From assembly GCA_945878355.1 (NCBI GenBank), contig CAMCTC010000026.1, positions 1 through 50,524 of the forward strand: a stretch of DNA of 50,524 nucleotides, written 5' to 3'. Below are positions 8,349-18,518 of this stretch, in pieces (the stretch's first letter is position 1; each line of letters starts with the position of its first letter). The notes below the pieces were generated by a model. It made no database searches, was not told the origin of the DNA, and saw only the letters and a list, made by a program, of their open reading frames with translations. Both the position numbers and the translations under genes were made by a program. This stretch comes from Bordetella parapertussis (GTDB lineage: Bacteria > Pseudomonadota > Gammaproteobacteria > Burkholderiales > Burkholderiaceae_C).

Positions 8349-9631
8349 ACCCAACGGGCCGACCAGCCCGAAGGATTGCGGTCGTGGGCGCAGGCTGGGC
8401 CGGCCTCGCCGCCGCGGTCGAGGCGGTCCGACAAGGCGCTCAGGTCACGCTGTTCGAGATGGCGCACACAGCCGGGGGCCGCGCGCGACGGGTCAGCACC
8501 ACCGCGGGTGATTTCGACAATGGCCAGCACATCCTGATCGGCGCTTACAGCGCCACGCTGGCGCTGATGCGCAGTGTTGGCGCCGACCCCCAAGCGCTGC
8601 TGCTGCGCATGCCCTTGACGCTGACTTACCCCGACGGACAAGGCCTGCGCTTGCCGACGGGACCGCCAATGCTGGCATTCGTCCGCGCCGTTGTGGGTGC
8701 CCATGGCTGGCGCTGGTCACACCGGCTCGCCCTGTTGCGCGCAGCGACAGGCTGGTTGCTCAAAGGATTCGATTGCGACCCGCAGCTGTCGGTGCAGCAA
8801 CTGTGCGCTGGCCTGCCCGCAGCTGTGCTGCAGGACTTGGTCGAACCCTTGTGCGTGGCCGCGCTCAACACACCTGCTGAACAAGCCAGCGCGCGCGTGT
8901 TCCTGCGGGTGCTGCACGACGCGCTGTTTGCTGGCCACGGCAGCGCCGACCTGTTGTTGCCCACAGCGCCGCTGTCGGCCTTGCTGCCAGATCCGGCTTG
9001 GTCCTGGCTGCTGGCCGCTGGCGCGAACTGCCGGGCTGGCTGGCGTGTTCAATCGCTGCAGCGGGACGGTGCTGCTTGGCAACTCGACGGCGAAGCCTTC
9101 GACGGCGTGGTACTGGCTTGCAGTGCCAAGGAAGCCGCCCGACTGGCCGCGCCCTTAGCCCCGCGCTGGGCCGACAAAGCCGCCGCGCTGCGCTATGAGC
9201 CCATTGTCACGGTCTACCTGGCCGATCCGGCGCTGCGCCTGCCGCAAGCCATGCTGTCACTGCGCACCGGCGATCATGCGCCGGCTCAGTTCGTGTTCGA
9301 CCTGGGCTTGCTAGGCGCCCGCCCGGGCTGCTTTGCCTTCGTCGTCAGCGGCGCCGCGCACTGGCTAAGCCAGAGCCTGGCGGCCTGCGGCCAGGCGGTG
9401 CTGCAACAGGCTCGCAGCGCGTTTGCAGGCGCTTTCATGGCAGCAGACGCCGTACAACACCTCAGCGCCGAACGCCGGGCCACCTTTGCCTGCACGCCAG
9501 GCCTGGACCGGCCGACCATGGCCATCGCGCCGGCCCTGGTGGCCGCCGGCGACTACATCGCCGGCGCATACCCCGCCACGCTGGAGGGGGCGGTGCGTTC
9601 AGGCATTGCAGCAGCCCAGGCCTTGACCTGA
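8345..9631 (+). CDS. hpnE: Hydroxysqualene dehydroxylase HpnE (FAD-dependent amine oxidase fold)
   Basis: 428 residues from GTG 8345, overlapping the hpnD stop by three bases. The N-terminal dinucleotide-binding motif is VVGAGWAGLAAAVEAVRQG, followed by an acidic strand end (TLFEMAHTAGGRARR). A C-terminal FAD-contact segment reads AGDYIAGAYPATLEGAVRSG. This is the NAD(P)/FAD oxidoreductase pattern of HpnE, which reduces hydroxysqualene to squalene as the last step before hopanoid cyclisation. It closes the hpnCDE run; no further hpn gene follows on this strand. Confidence 0.93.
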   Translation: MNPTGRPARRIAVVGAGWAGLAAAVEAVRQGAQVTLFEMAHTAGGRARRVSTTAGDFDNGQHILIGAYSATLALMRSVGADPQALLLRMPLTLTYPDGQGLRLPTGPPMLAFVRAVVGAHGWRWSHRLALLRAATGWLLKGFDCDPQLSVQQLCAGLPAAVLQDLVEPLCVAALNTPAEQASARVFLRVLHDALFAGHGSADLLLPTAPLSALLPDPAWSWLLAAGANCRAGWRVQSLQRDGAAWQLDGEAFDGVVLACSAKEAARLAAPLAPRWADKAAALRYEPIVTVYLADPALRLPQAMLSLRTGDHAPAQFVFDLGLLGARPGCFAFVVSGAAHWLSQSLAACGQAVLQQARSAFAGAFMAADAVQHLSAERRATFACTPGLDRPTMAIAPALVAAGDYIAGAYPATLEGAVRSGIAAAQALT

Positions 9632-9750
9632 CGCCAAGGCGCGCGCAGTGCGATCAACGCAATGGTTTGACATCACAGTCGGCTCCACGCCACACCACGA
9701 TGTCAATTGCCATTTCGCCATGCAAAAATGGAGGGTCTCTCCAGGACAAC

Positions 9751-10527
9751 ATGATGAATCCCAAGAAAGACAGCCAGACGCCAGCGATTCAAGTGATCGA
9801 GCGCCTGTTTTCGCTGCTCGACGCCTTGGCTGCCCAACAAGATCCGGTCTCGCTCAAGCAGCTGAGCGAGACCACCGGGCTGCATCCATCCACAGCACAC
9901 CGCATCCTCAACGATCTGGCCATCGGCAGGCTGGTCGACAGGCCCGAGGCTGGCAGCTACCGCTTGGGCATGCGCTTGCTCGAGCTCGGCAACCTGGTCA
10001 AAGCCAGGTTGGACGTTCGGGACGCAGCGCTGGGCCCGATGCGTGAGTTGCACAAGCTGACGCACCAGCCTGTGAACTTGTCAGTTCGCCAGGGTGACGA
10101 GATCGTCTACATCGAGCGCACCTACAGCGAACGCTCAGGCATGCAGGTGGTACGCGCGGTCGGTGGTCGGGCGCCATTGCACCTGACCTCGGTGGGCAAA
10201 CTATTTCTTGCACACGACGACCCACAGCGCGTGCGCGCTTATGCAACCCGCACCGGGCTGGCTGGACACACCCGCAACAGCATCACCGAACTGCCTGCGC
10301 TCGAACGAGAACTCGCCCAAGTGCGGCAACATGCGCTGGCCAGGGACAACGAGGAACTCGAACTCGGTGTGCGCTGCATGGCTGCAGGCATCTTCGATGA
10401 CCAGAGCCGCTTGATCGCAGGCTTGTCGATCTCGGCGCCAGCTGATCGGCTGGAGGAGAGTTGGGCTGACCGGGTCAAATCAACCGCGGCACAGATTTCG
10501 ACCTCGCTCGGTCACCGGGGAGCCTGA
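9751..10527 (+). CDS. IclR-family transcriptional regulator
   Basis: 258 residues from ATG 9751 (AGGA ribosome site a few bases ahead; ATG 9754 directly follows and is equally possible). The N-terminal winged helix-turn-helix (about 10-75, LKQLSETTGLHPSTAHRIL) is followed by the IclR effector domain (about 85-250) with the family end AGLSISAPADRLEE. IclR proteins bind small carboxylates and repress or activate nearby catabolic genes. No obvious catabolic target is adjacent; the neighbour is a convergent peptidoglycan endopeptidase gene. A TTGACA at 9667-9672 lacks a convincing -10. Confidence 0.9.
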   Translation: MMNPKKDSQTPAIQVIERLFSLLDALAAQQDPVSLKQLSETTGLHPSTAHRILNDLAIGRLVDRPEAGSYRLGMRLLELGNLVKARLDVRDAALGPMRELHKLTHQPVNLSVRQGDEIVYIERTYSERSGMQVVRAVGGRAPLHLTSVGKLFLAHDDPQRVRAYATRTGLAGHTRNSITELPALERELAQVRQHALARDNEELELGVRCMAAGIFDDQSRLIAGLSISAPADRLEESWADRVKSTAAQISTSLGHRGA

Positions 10528-10625
10528 ACCTGCTCATGCAAATGTGGCTTTGCCACTTTGCTTGATCCCCACGGGCGGCGGTCGGCTTCGGCCGGCCTTG
10601 GGGCGCTCAGTGGGGTGCAGGTGAC

Positions 10626-11699
10626 TCAGGAGCTTCGGCGCGCCAGATTGGCTTGGGCCGCCGAATCGCCCACCCACTTGCGGATGCGCTCGGCATCGCC
10701 GATGCGAGAGTACTTGCCGGTTGAGTCCAGCAACACCATGATCAGCTTGCGGCCAGCCATCTTGGCCTGGATCACCATGCAACGACCGGCTTCTGAGATG
10801 TAACCCGTCTTCTGCAGCCCGATGTCCCACTGCGGGTTGCGAACCAGCCCATTCGTGGTGTGGAACTGCATCATGCGCTTGCCCACGGCCACTTGCGCCT
10901 CTTGCGAAGTAGAAAGTTCGCGCAGCAGCGGCACCTGGTGTGCCTCTTTGACCAGCACGGCCAGGTCTTGCGCGCTTGACTGGTTTTTGCTCGACAGGCC
11001 TGTCGGCTCGACATAGTGCGTGTCGCGCATGCCCAAGACGGACGCCCTCTGATTCATCGCCACCACAAATGCCGCCAATCCACCAGGATAGTGGCGACCC
11101 AACGCGTTGGCAGCCCGGTTCTCCGATGACATCAGCGCCAGGTGCATCATCTCGCCCCGCGTCAGTTGGGTACCGACCGCCAAGCGCGACCGACTGCCTT
11201 TTTCAGTGTCAACGTCATCTTGGGAGATGGTCAGCACATCGGCCATCGACTGCTGGCTTTCGGTGATCACCAGGCCGGTCATCAACTTGGTGATCGAGGC
11301 AATCGGCAACACCGCGCCAGGGTTCTTGGAAAACAACACCTCGTTGGTGTCTTGATCGATCACCAAGGCCACGCTGGACTTCAGCGCCAAGGCATCGCCT
11401 CCCGCGTGCAGTCCTTGAATCGAGCCAAAACTGGCTTGCGCAGGCGCTTCAGCACGAGCGACCAAGCGACGAGCAGGGCGACTCACGTTGACCTTGTTCT
11501 TGCCGGTCTTGGCTTGCGTGACGGGCTTTTGGGCCACTGGCTTTTGGGCCACTGGCTTGCGGGTCACGACCTTGCGGGTCACGACCTTGCGGGCTGCCGG
11601 CGCTTCTCCTGCGGCCGGCTCGGCATGTGCCCCCGCCGGACTGCCCAGCAGTAGCACGATGCACAAGCCCAGCAGCAATGGTGGCATTGACAATTTCAT
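10626..11699 (-). CDS. pbpG: D-alanyl-D-alanine endopeptidase (PBP7/PbpG type)
   Basis: 357 residues. Signal peptide (LLLGLCIVLLLGSPAGAHA), a lysine-rich linker with a five-unit repeat, then a serine penicillin-binding domain: SxxK in ASITKLMTG, SxN in SSENRAAN, and KTG in QKTGYISEAG. This combination and length fit low-molecular-mass periplasmic endopeptidases that cut peptidoglycan cross-links. ATG 11699 has GGAG five bases upstream and is preferred over GTG 11711. It is convergent with the IclR gene; the 98-base gap holds an imperfect hairpin around 10538-10562 without a T-run. The repeated linker is longer than in E. coli PbpG. Confidence 0.9.
   Translation of the reverse strand: MKLSMPPLLLGLCIVLLLGSPAGAHAEPAAGEAPAARKVVTRKVVTRKPVAQKPVAQKPVTQAKTGKNKVNVSRPARRLVARAEAPAQASFGSIQGLHAGGDALALKSSVALVIDQDTNEVLFSKNPGAVLPIASITKLMTGLVITESQQSMADVLTISQDDVDTEKGSRSRLAVGTQLTRGEMMHLALMSSENRAANALGRHYPGGLAAFVVAMNQRASVLGMRDTHYVEPTGLSSKNQSSAQDLAVLVKEAHQVPLLRELSTSQEAQVAVGKRMMQFHTTNGLVRNPQWDIGLQKTGYISEAGRCMVIQAKMAGRKLIMVLLDSTGKYSRIGDAERIRKWVGDSAAQANLARRSS
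11514..11588. repeat. Five 15-bp tandem units in the pbpG linker
   Basis: Two identical units (gcgggtcacgacctt), two identical units (ttgggccactggctt) and one diverged unit stand in tandem. They encode five repeats of a (R/Q)K(V/P)V(T/A) pattern in the basic linker between signal peptide and catalytic domain. Confidence 0.9.
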
Positions 11700-11810
11700 G
11701 AAGCTCCGCACGAGAATGGGAAAATATCTGCAGTCGCAGTGTAAGCGACCTCAAAAACATGCGCAAGATCAAAAGCTTGCGTGGACTTTTTCAAGTGAAG
11801 CGCTGACTCA

Positions 11811-11957
11811 TCCCTGTGCTGCGACGCGCTCGACGTTGGCGTGCAGACGCTCGAGTTGGCGGGCGGTGCACAGCTTTTCGTCTCGCGTCATCGAGGCACC
11901 CAGCGACTACTCGCCGTCGCGCAAGGTGGTGTCGAAAATAATGAGTTTTTCGGTCAC
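11811..11957 (-). pseudogene. Relic of a second leuA (2-isopropylmalate synthase N-terminus)
   Basis: Reading the minus strand from GTG 11957 gives [15 protein letters not shown], a stop (TAG), then [12 protein letters not shown] and TARQLERLHANVE. This is the well-known opening of the bacterial LeuA family ([21 protein letters not shown]...ARQLERL), with the glutamine codon CAG changed to TAG. The match decays by about base 11830, with another stop at 11808-11810. Only some 45 codons survive. It lies directly behind the stop of the intact leuA, which belongs to a different, longer LeuA subtype, in the place where ilvB-ilvH-ilvC-pssA-leuA operons of related bacteria keep this gene. Seen: the translation. 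Inferred: gene replacement followed by decay. Confidence 0.82.
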
Positions 11958-11981
11958 GAACAGGCTCCTCGGAGCTTGTTC
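11958..11981 (-). terminator. Hairpin overlapping the leuA stop
   Basis: Minus strand GAACAAGCTCC-GA-GGAGCCTGTTC, an 11-bp stem with one mismatch/wobble, starting within the leuA stop codon. There is no T-run behind it, so it may be a weak or factor-assisted terminator, or only a stabilising 3' end. Confidence 0.5.
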
Positions 11982-13671
11982 AGCCCGTGGTCGCGGCAGC
12001 GTCTAGCGCGATGCCGCAGCGCAGCAGACCCGAAGTCACCGCCTTCATCGATGCGGTGAGGATGTTGGCATCGATGCCAACACCGAACAAAGTGCGCGTG
12101 TCGCCGATACGCAGTTCCAGATAGGCCGCGGCGCGGGCTTGAGCACCGCTACCGATCGAATGCTCGTGGTAGTCCAACACCGCCACGGCGCAGCCGGTGG
12201 CTCGCTGCAGTCCATCGACAAAGGCCGCGACCGGACCTGCGCCCTGGCCCTGCAAGTTCAGCACCCGACCCCCAGCGCGAACGCTGACACTCAGATCCAC
12301 CAAGCCATCTTCGTGCTCGATGATGCGTTGGCGATCGAGTTGGACCTGTTCGGCGCCGAGCCGGTATTCGCGCTCGAACAAGGTCCAGATGTCGGCTGCA
12401 TTGAGCTCGCGACCGTCCACGTCCATCACCGCCTGCACCGCCGTCGAAAACTCGATCTGCAATCGGCGCGGCAACTCCAAACCATAGTCGGCCTCAAGCA
12501 AATAGGTGATGCCTCCCTTGCCCGATTGGCTGTTGACTCGGATCACCGCGTCATAGCTGCGACCCAAGTCCTTGGGGTCGATCGGCAGGTAAGGCATGTC
12601 CCAGATCTCGTCCTCACGCCGAGCCGCAAAGGCTTTCTTGATCGCATCCTGGTGCGAGCCCGAAAACGAGGTGTAGACCAGATCGCCCACATAAGGGTGA
12701 CGAGGGTGTACCGGCAACTGATTGCAGTGCTCGACGGTGCGGCGGATATCGTCGATGTCGGAGAAGTCCAGCCCTGGGTTGACGCCTTGGGTATAGAGAT
12801 TGAGCGCGATGTTGACCAGATCGACATTGCCGGTGCGTTCGCCATTGCCAAAGAGGCAGCCTTCGACCCGGTCAGCGCCAGCCATCAGCGCGAACTCACC
12901 AGCTGCCGTGCCGGTGCCGCGGTCATTGTGCGGATGAACCGACAGCACCACACTGTCGCGGCGGTCGAGGTGACGGTGCATCCACTCGATCATGTCGGCG
13001 AAGATGTTGGGCATCGAATGCTCAACCGTCGAAGGCAGGTTGATGATGCAAGGCTGCGACGGCGTGGGTTGCCAGACCGCCGTAACCGCATCGACCACCC
13101 GCTTGCTGAAAGCCAGCTCAGTGCCCGAGAACATCTCCGGCGAGTACTCAAAGGTCCAGTCGGTGTCGGGCTGCAGGGCAGCCATGTCGCGCACCATGGT
13201 GGCATGGGTGGTTGCCAACTCGACGATGCCGTCCTGATCAAGCCCCAGCACCACGCGCCGCATCACCGGTGCGGTGGCGTTGTAGAGGTGGACGATGGCG
13301 CGCGGCACACCGACCATGGCCTCGAAAGTCCGGCTGATCAGATGGTCGCGCGCTTGCGTCAACACCTGGACCGTGACATCTTCAGGGATCAGCCGCTGAT
13401 CGATCAGCAGGCGAACGAAATCGAAGTCAGCCTGAGATGCCGAAGGGAAACCGACCTCGATCTGCTTGAAGCCGATACGCACCAGGGTCTTGAACATGCG
13501 CAGCTTGCGCGCCGGATCCATCGGTTCGATCAGCGACTGGTTGCCGTCTCGCAGATCGACACTGCACCACAACGGTGGTGCGGACAACACGGCGTCGGGC
13601 CAGCGCCGGTCGGTCAGGTGTACCGGAGGGAATGCGCGGTACTTGGTGGCTGGTTTTTCGAGCATGGGCAT
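11980..13671 (-). CDS. leuA: 2-isopropylmalate synthase, long (LeuA2) type
   Basis: 563 residues. Catalyses condensation of acetyl-CoA and 2-ketoisovalerate, the committed step of leucine synthesis. The catalytic barrel opens with [17 protein letters not shown], has the metal-binding [16 protein letters not shown] and [16 protein letters not shown]; a C-terminal LeuA regulatory domain (about 435-555) gives leucine feedback. The [14 protein letters not shown] opening and this length are those of the actinobacterial/pseudomonad LeuA subtype, not the roughly 510-residue E. coli type. AGGAG lies six bases before ATG 13671; ATG 13665 is an alternative. Upstream is a leucine leader peptide and terminator, so expression is attenuated by charged tRNA-Leu. 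Confidence 0.94.
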   Translation of the reverse strand: MPMLEKPATKYRAFPPVHLTDRRWPDAVLSAPPLWCSVDLRDGNQSLIEPMDPARKLRMFKTLVRIGFKQIEVGFPSASQADFDFVRLLIDQRLIPEDVTVQVLTQARDHLISRTFEAMVGVPRAIVHLYNATAPVMRRVVLGLDQDGIVELATTHATMVRDMAALQPDTDWTFEYSPEMFSGTELAFSKRVVDAVTAVWQPTPSQPCIINLPSTVEHSMPNIFADMIEWMHRHLDRRDSVVLSVHPHNDRGTGTAAGEFALMAGADRVEGCLFGNGERTGNVDLVNIALNLYTQGVNPGLDFSDIDDIRRTVEHCNQLPVHPRHPYVGDLVYTSFSGSHQDAIKKAFAARREDEIWDMPYLPIDPKDLGRSYDAVIRVNSQSGKGGITYLLEADYGLELPRRLQIEFSTAVQAVMDVDGRELNAADIWTLFEREYRLGAEQVQLDRQRIIEHEDGLVDLSVSVRAGGRVLNLQGQGAGPVAAFVDGLQRATGCAVAVLDYHEHSIGSGAQARAAAYLELRIGDTRTLFGVGIDANILTASMKAVTSGLLRCGIALDAAATTG

Positions 13672-13721
13672 GGAAATCTCCTGGGGGGGTTGTTTGCGCC
13701 GCAGCTCGATCGGGGGACTCT

Positions 13722-13762
13722 GAAAAATGAAACGGCCCGCTGCGTTGCGCTGGGCGGGCCGT
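13722..13762 (-). terminator. Attenuator terminator of leuA
   Basis: Minus strand stem ACGGCCCGC/GCGGGCCGT (9 bp, perfect) with a 13-base loop, followed by TTCATTTTTC. It lies 25 bases after the leader-peptide stop and about 50 bases before leuA, the standard geometry for ribosome-mediated attenuation. Confidence 0.87.
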
Positions 13763-13787
13763 CGATCCGGAATTCAAACGTGGATGC

Positions 13788-13847
13788 TCAGCGCGCCAAA
13801 TGCACCTTCAGTAGTAGTAGCTCGGCAAGGGCTGAACGAATCGTCAT
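13788..13847 (-). CDS. leuL: Leucine-operon leader peptide
   Basis: A 19-codon frame, MTIRSALAELLLLKVHLAR, with four consecutive leucine codons (CTA CTA CTA CTG; three are the rare CTA) and six leucines in all. A strong terminator follows before leuA. This is the hallmark of ribosome-mediated attenuation: when leucyl-tRNA is scarce the ribosome stalls on the leucine run and the terminator does not form. No ribosome site precedes the ATG; a TGC-TATATT extended -10 element ends eight bases before it, so the peptide may be translated from a leaderless transcript. Confidence 0.88.
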   Translation of the reverse strand: MTIRSALAELLLLKVHLAR

Positions 13848-13855
13848 AGGTGAAG

Positions 13856-13865
13856 AATATAGCAC
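13856..13865 (-). promoter_or_regulatory. Extended -10 promoter of the leuL-leuA unit
   Basis: Minus strand TGC-TATATT just upstream of leuL, in the short gap after pssA. A -35 match is poor (CTGCAT at proper distance). The predicted start point falls at or within a base or two of the leuL ATG. Confidence 0.5.
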
Positions 13866-13871
13866 GGGATT

Positions 13872-14705
13872 TCAGCGATGCAGACCACGTTCGTCGGGCT
13901 CGTCGGTCGATATGGCGATCACGCTGACCGGCGTGCCCTTCATTCGGCGGTAGATGTACATGCCATAGCCCGACAGACCGTACAGGATGAACAGGCCGAA
14001 CAACATGCCCGGCACATGCAGGTTGATCAGTGCGATGCCCAGCGCGATCGCGACGATCGTGATGAAAGGCACCGACCGCTTCAGGCCGAAGTCCTTGAAA
14101 CTGTAGAAAGGCACGTTGGTCACCATCGTCAGGCCGGCAAACAAGGTCAGACCGAAGGTCGTCCAGACCAGCCAGGGAATGTCGCGAATGCCTTCACGAA
14201 AACCGGCATCGTCCATGATCCAGATGAAGCCCGTGACCAGCGCTGCCGCAGCAGGGCTGGGCAGGCCTTGAAAGAAGCGCTTGTCGACGGTGCCGATGTT
14301 GGTGTTGAAGCGCGCGAGGCGCAGCGCAGCGCAGGCGCAGTACACAAATGCAGCCACCCAGCCCAGCTTGCCCAAGCCTCGCAAGGCCCATTCGTAGACG
14401 ATCAGCGCCGGCGCAGCGCCGAAGCTCACCATGTCGGACAGGCTGTCCATCTGCTCACCAAAAGCGCTCTGGGTGTTCGTCATCCGTGCGACGCGGCCGT
14501 CAAGGCTGTCGAGCACCATCGCACAAAAAACCCCGATCGCCGCATTGTCAAAGCGACCGTTCATCGCCATCACGATCGAATAAAACCCCCCAAACAACGC
14601 CGCCAGCGTGAACAGATTGGGCAGCACATAGATGCCTTTGCGGCGCGGCCTGGGTGGCGGCTCTGCGGTTTCGGCGTCATCGCCGGATTCCAGGGGTTCA
14701 TTCAT
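13872..14705 (-). CDS. pssA: CDP-diacylglycerol-serine O-phosphatidyltransferase
   Basis: 277 residues from ATG 14705. Makes phosphatidylserine from CDP-diacylglycerol and serine in the inner membrane, the precursor of phosphatidylethanolamine. The CDP-alcohol phosphotransferase motif is visible as LDSLDGRVARM...FGEQMDSLSDMVSFG (DG..AR..G...D...D, about 66-93). Several membrane helices follow and the C-terminus is short and charged. The length fits the membrane (Bacillus-type) PssA. It lies between ilvC and leuA as in many beta-proteobacteria. The poor ribosome site leaves the exact start slightly open. Confidence 0.92.
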   Translation of the reverse strand: MNEPLESGDDAETAEPPPRPRRKGIYVLPNLFTLAALFGGFYSIVMAMNGRFDNAAIGVFCAMVLDSLDGRVARMTNTQSAFGEQMDSLSDMVSFGAAPALIVYEWALRGLGKLGWVAAFVYCACAALRLARFNTNIGTVDKRFFQGLPSPAAAALVTGFIWIMDDAGFREGIRDIPWLVWTTFGLTLFAGLTMVTNVPFYSFKDFGLKRSVPFITIVAIALGIALINLHVPGMLFGLFILYGLSGYGMYIYRRMKGTPVSVIAISTDEPDERGLHR

Positions 14706-14737
14706 AGCCAGCGAGCATACCCCAGGGCCACCAATGA

Positions 14738-14762
14738 CAAGGGCCGCACGAGGCGGCCCTTG
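14738..14762 (-). terminator. Hairpin between ilvC and pssA
   Basis: Perfect 10-bp inverted repeat CAAGGGCCGC/GCGGCCCTTG with a 5-base loop, 18 bases after the ilvC stop. It lacks a T-run, so it may only partly stop transcription from ilvC into pssA. Confidence 0.6.
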
Positions 14763-14780
14763 AGGCAACGCGAAAAAAGA

Positions 14781-15929
<1,149 letters not shown>

Positions 15930-15932
<3 letters not shown>

Positions 15933-16421
15933 AACTCGCAGGATGCGCTCGCCGCGGCCGATGCCGCTGGCACCGGTGCGCACGGTCTCGAGAATCGCGG
16001 TGCGGTCGATGGCCTCGATGAAGGCATCGAGCTTGCCGGTGTCGCCAGTCAGCTCGAGCGTGTAACTCTTCTCGGTGACGTCGATGATGCGACCACGAAA
16101 GATGTCGGCCATGCGCTTCATCTCCTCGCGCTCCTTGCCTACCGCGCGCACCTTGATCAGCATCAGTTCACGCTCGGTGTAGCTGCCTTCGGTCAGATCC
16201 ACCACCTTGACCACCTCGATCAGGCGATTCAAGTGCTTGGTGATCTGCTCGATCACCTCGTCCGACCCGGTCGTGACGATGGTCATGCGAGACAGCGAGC
16301 CATCCTCGGTCGGCGCGACCGTCAGGCTCTCGATGTTGTAGCCGCGAGCAGAAAAAAGCCCCACCACGCGCGAGAGGGCGCCGGGCTCGTTTTCGAGCAG
16401 CACGGCAATGATGTGTTTCAT
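15930..16421 (-). CDS. ilvH: Acetolactate synthase small (regulatory) subunit
   Basis: 163 residues. Opens MKHIIAVLLENEPGALSRVVG, the ACT domain that binds valine, followed by the C-terminal ALS_ss domain (about 80-158). It activates the large subunit and confers valine inhibition. ATG 16421 sits at the conserved family start. It follows ilvB after 166 bases and precedes ilvC. The stop codon comes from a 73-bp dispersed repeat, leaving a C-terminus (ERILRV) of normal length. Confidence 0.95.
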
Positions 16422-16587
16422 GGATATTCCTGGGTTGGCAGGGTTCTTCGACGCAGGCGGCGGTAACCGCAAGCTCTTGACCGCACCACTCAAACACTTA
16501 GAAATGAAAAATCACTCAAACCAATGTTTTCAGTGACTCCCAACCCGTGCAGTGGTAACCGCAAGGGCCTGAGCCACCGGACATCGA

Positions 16588-18402
16588 TCACAGGTCTTCT
16601 GACCCCAACAACATCTCGCTGATGCCCTTGCCCGCCTGCACCATCGGCCAGACGTTCTCGGTCTGGTCGGTACGGACATCGAGAAAGACCGTGCGGTCCT
16701 TCAGACGGAGCATCTCCTTGAGCGCAGGCTCCACCTCGGACGGCTTCTCGATCTTGATGCCGACATGGCCGTAGGCCTCGGCCAGCTTGACGAAATCAGG
16801 CATCGCGTCCATGTAGCTGTGCGAGTAGCGGCCGCCGTAGTCCAGTTGCTGCCACTGTCGCACCATGCCCAGGTAGAGGTTGTTCAGCGCAATGATCTTC
16901 ACCGGCGTGCGGTACTGCAGGCAGGTCGACAGCTCCTGGATGTTCATCTGGATCGAACCATCACCGGTGATGCAGAACACCTCGGACTCGGGTTTGGCCA
17001 GTTTGATCCCCATCGCATAAGGCAGTCCCACGCCCATCGTGCCCAACCCACCAGAATTGATCCAACGCCGTGGTTGTTCAAAGCGGTAGTACTGCGCGGC
17101 CCACATCTGGTGTTGGCCCACGTCGCTGGTGATGTAGGTGTCGATATCGCGTGTCAACTCACACAGGGTCTCGACAACGAACTGCGGCTTGATCACATCG
17201 TCACTACGCTTGTAGACCAGGCATTCCCGTTTGCGCCACTCGTTGATCTGGCTCCACCAGGAAGACAAGGCCGGGGCGTCTGGCCGCACCTGCGATTCCT
17301 TGACGTAGGCGATCATCTCCAGCAATACGTCCTTGGTATCGCCAACGATCGGGATGTCGACCTTCACGCGCTTGGAGATCGACGACGGGTCGATGTCGAC
17401 ATGGATGATCTTGCGCTCGACCGAGGCGAAATGCTTGGGGTTGCCGATCACCCGATCGTCAAAGCGCGCACCAACGGCGAGCAAAACGTCGCAGTTTTGC
17501 ATCGTCATGTTGGCTTCGTAGGTGCCGTGCATGCCGAGCATGCCCAGAAACTTGGGGTCGGACGAAGCGATCGCCCCCAAACCCATCAAGGTGTTGGTGC
17601 AAGGGAACCCCAGCAGGTCGGCAAGTTCACGCAATTCAGCAGATGCGTTGCCCAGGATCACGCCGCCGCCGGTGTAGATGTACGGCCGCTTGGCCGCCAA
17701 CAGCAGTTGCATGGCCTTGCGGATCTGCCCGCCATGGCCCTTCTTGACCGGGTTGTACGAGCGCATCTCCACCTTGTCCGGGTAGGAGAAGGCACAGGTG
17801 TTGAGCGAAACATCCTTCGGAATATCCACCACCACCGGGCCGGGCCGGCCGGTGCGGGCGATGTGGAAGGCTTTCTTCATGGTCAGCGCCAAGTCGCGAA
17901 CGTCCTTGACCAGGAAGTTGTGCTTGACGATCGGCCGCGTGATGCCGACGGTGTCGCACTCCTGAAAGGCATCGAGACCGATGGCCGGTGTCGGCACTTG
18001 GCCCGTGATGATGACCATCGGGATCGAGTCCATGTACGCCGTGGCAATACCGGTGACGGCATTGGTCACGCCGGGACCGCTTGTGACCAGGGCTACACCA
18101 ACTTCGCCAGTGGCGCGGGCGTAGCCATCGGCGGCATGCACAGCGGCCTGCTCATGGCGTACCAAGACATGCTGGATCGTGTCCTGCTTGTAGAGCGCAT
18201 CGTAGATATAGAGCACTGCCCCACCAGGGTAGCCCCACATGAACTTGACGTTCTCAGCCTGCAGGCAGCGAACCAGAATTTCAGACCCGTTGGGGTCCGA
18301 CGGAAGGGAAGGGGATTGCGGCGACGCCATCGAGGCGCGCTTGACATCCGCGGCAGACATGTCCATTAAGAACCTTTGTGAATTTCTCTGACGAAAATCC
18401 AT
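16588..18402 (-). CDS. ilvB: Acetolactate synthase large (catalytic) subunit
   Basis: 604 residues from ATG 18402. Thiamine-diphosphate enzyme making acetolactate/acetohydroxybutyrate, the first common step to branched-chain amino acids. Visible: the catalytic glutamate in VLVRHEQAAVHAADGYARA, the FAD-linked middle domain, and the ThDP motif CITGDGSIQMNIQELSTCLQ...NN. ATG 18402 has AGGAGG seven bases upstream; a second in-frame ATG (18366) has AAAGG six bases ahead, so two forms differing by 12 residues are possible. The roughly 40-residue extension before the conserved core is common in this bacterial group. The leader contains hairpins that may attenuate expression. Confidence 0.95.
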   Translation of the reverse strand: MDFRQRNSQRFLMDMSAADVKRASMASPQSPSLPSDPNGSEILVRCLQAENVKFMWGYPGGAVLYIYDALYKQDTIQHVLVRHEQAAVHAADGYARATGEVGVALVTSGPGVTNAVTGIATAYMDSIPMVIITGQVPTPAIGLDAFQECDTVGITRPIVKHNFLVKDVRDLALTMKKAFHIARTGRPGPVVVDIPKDVSLNTCAFSYPDKVEMRSYNPVKKGHGGQIRKAMQLLLAAKRPYIYTGGGVILGNASAELRELADLLGFPCTNTLMGLGAIASSDPKFLGMLGMHGTYEANMTMQNCDVLLAVGARFDDRVIGNPKHFASVERKIIHVDIDPSSISKRVKVDIPIVGDTKDVLLEMIAYVKESQVRPDAPALSSWWSQINEWRKRECLVYKRSDDVIKPQFVVETLCELTRDIDTYITSDVGQHQMWAAQYYRFEQPRRWINSGGLGTMGVGLPYAMGIKLAKPESEVFCITGDGSIQMNIQELSTCLQYRTPVKIIALNNLYLGMVRQWQQLDYGGRYSHSYMDAMPDFVKLAEAYGHVGIKIEKPSEVEPALKEMLRLKDRTVFLDVRTDQTENVWPMVQAGKGISEMLLGSEDL

Positions 18403-18485
18403 CGGTGCGCCTCCTCGCACCCTCGTGGGGTGGACTCAGAGCCTGCGCGATCAAAAACTAGAGGCTCCCTAGGGTAGGCGAGCCC
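18403..18485 (-). promoter_or_regulatory. Structured leader of ilvB with terminator-like hairpin
   Basis: Minus strand CTAGGG-AGC-CTCTAG followed by TTTTT (18472-18453) forms a small intrinsic-terminator-like hairpin. An upstream GGGCTC (18485-18480) can pair with GGAGCC inside it, giving a mutually exclusive fold. Farther down, GTGCG-AGGAGG-CGCAC places the ilvB ribosome site in a hairpin loop. No branched-chain-rich leader peptide is present. Confidence 0.45.
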
Positions 18486-18518
18486 GCTTCAGACCAGTGA
18501 CGCTTTGTGCGAAACATC

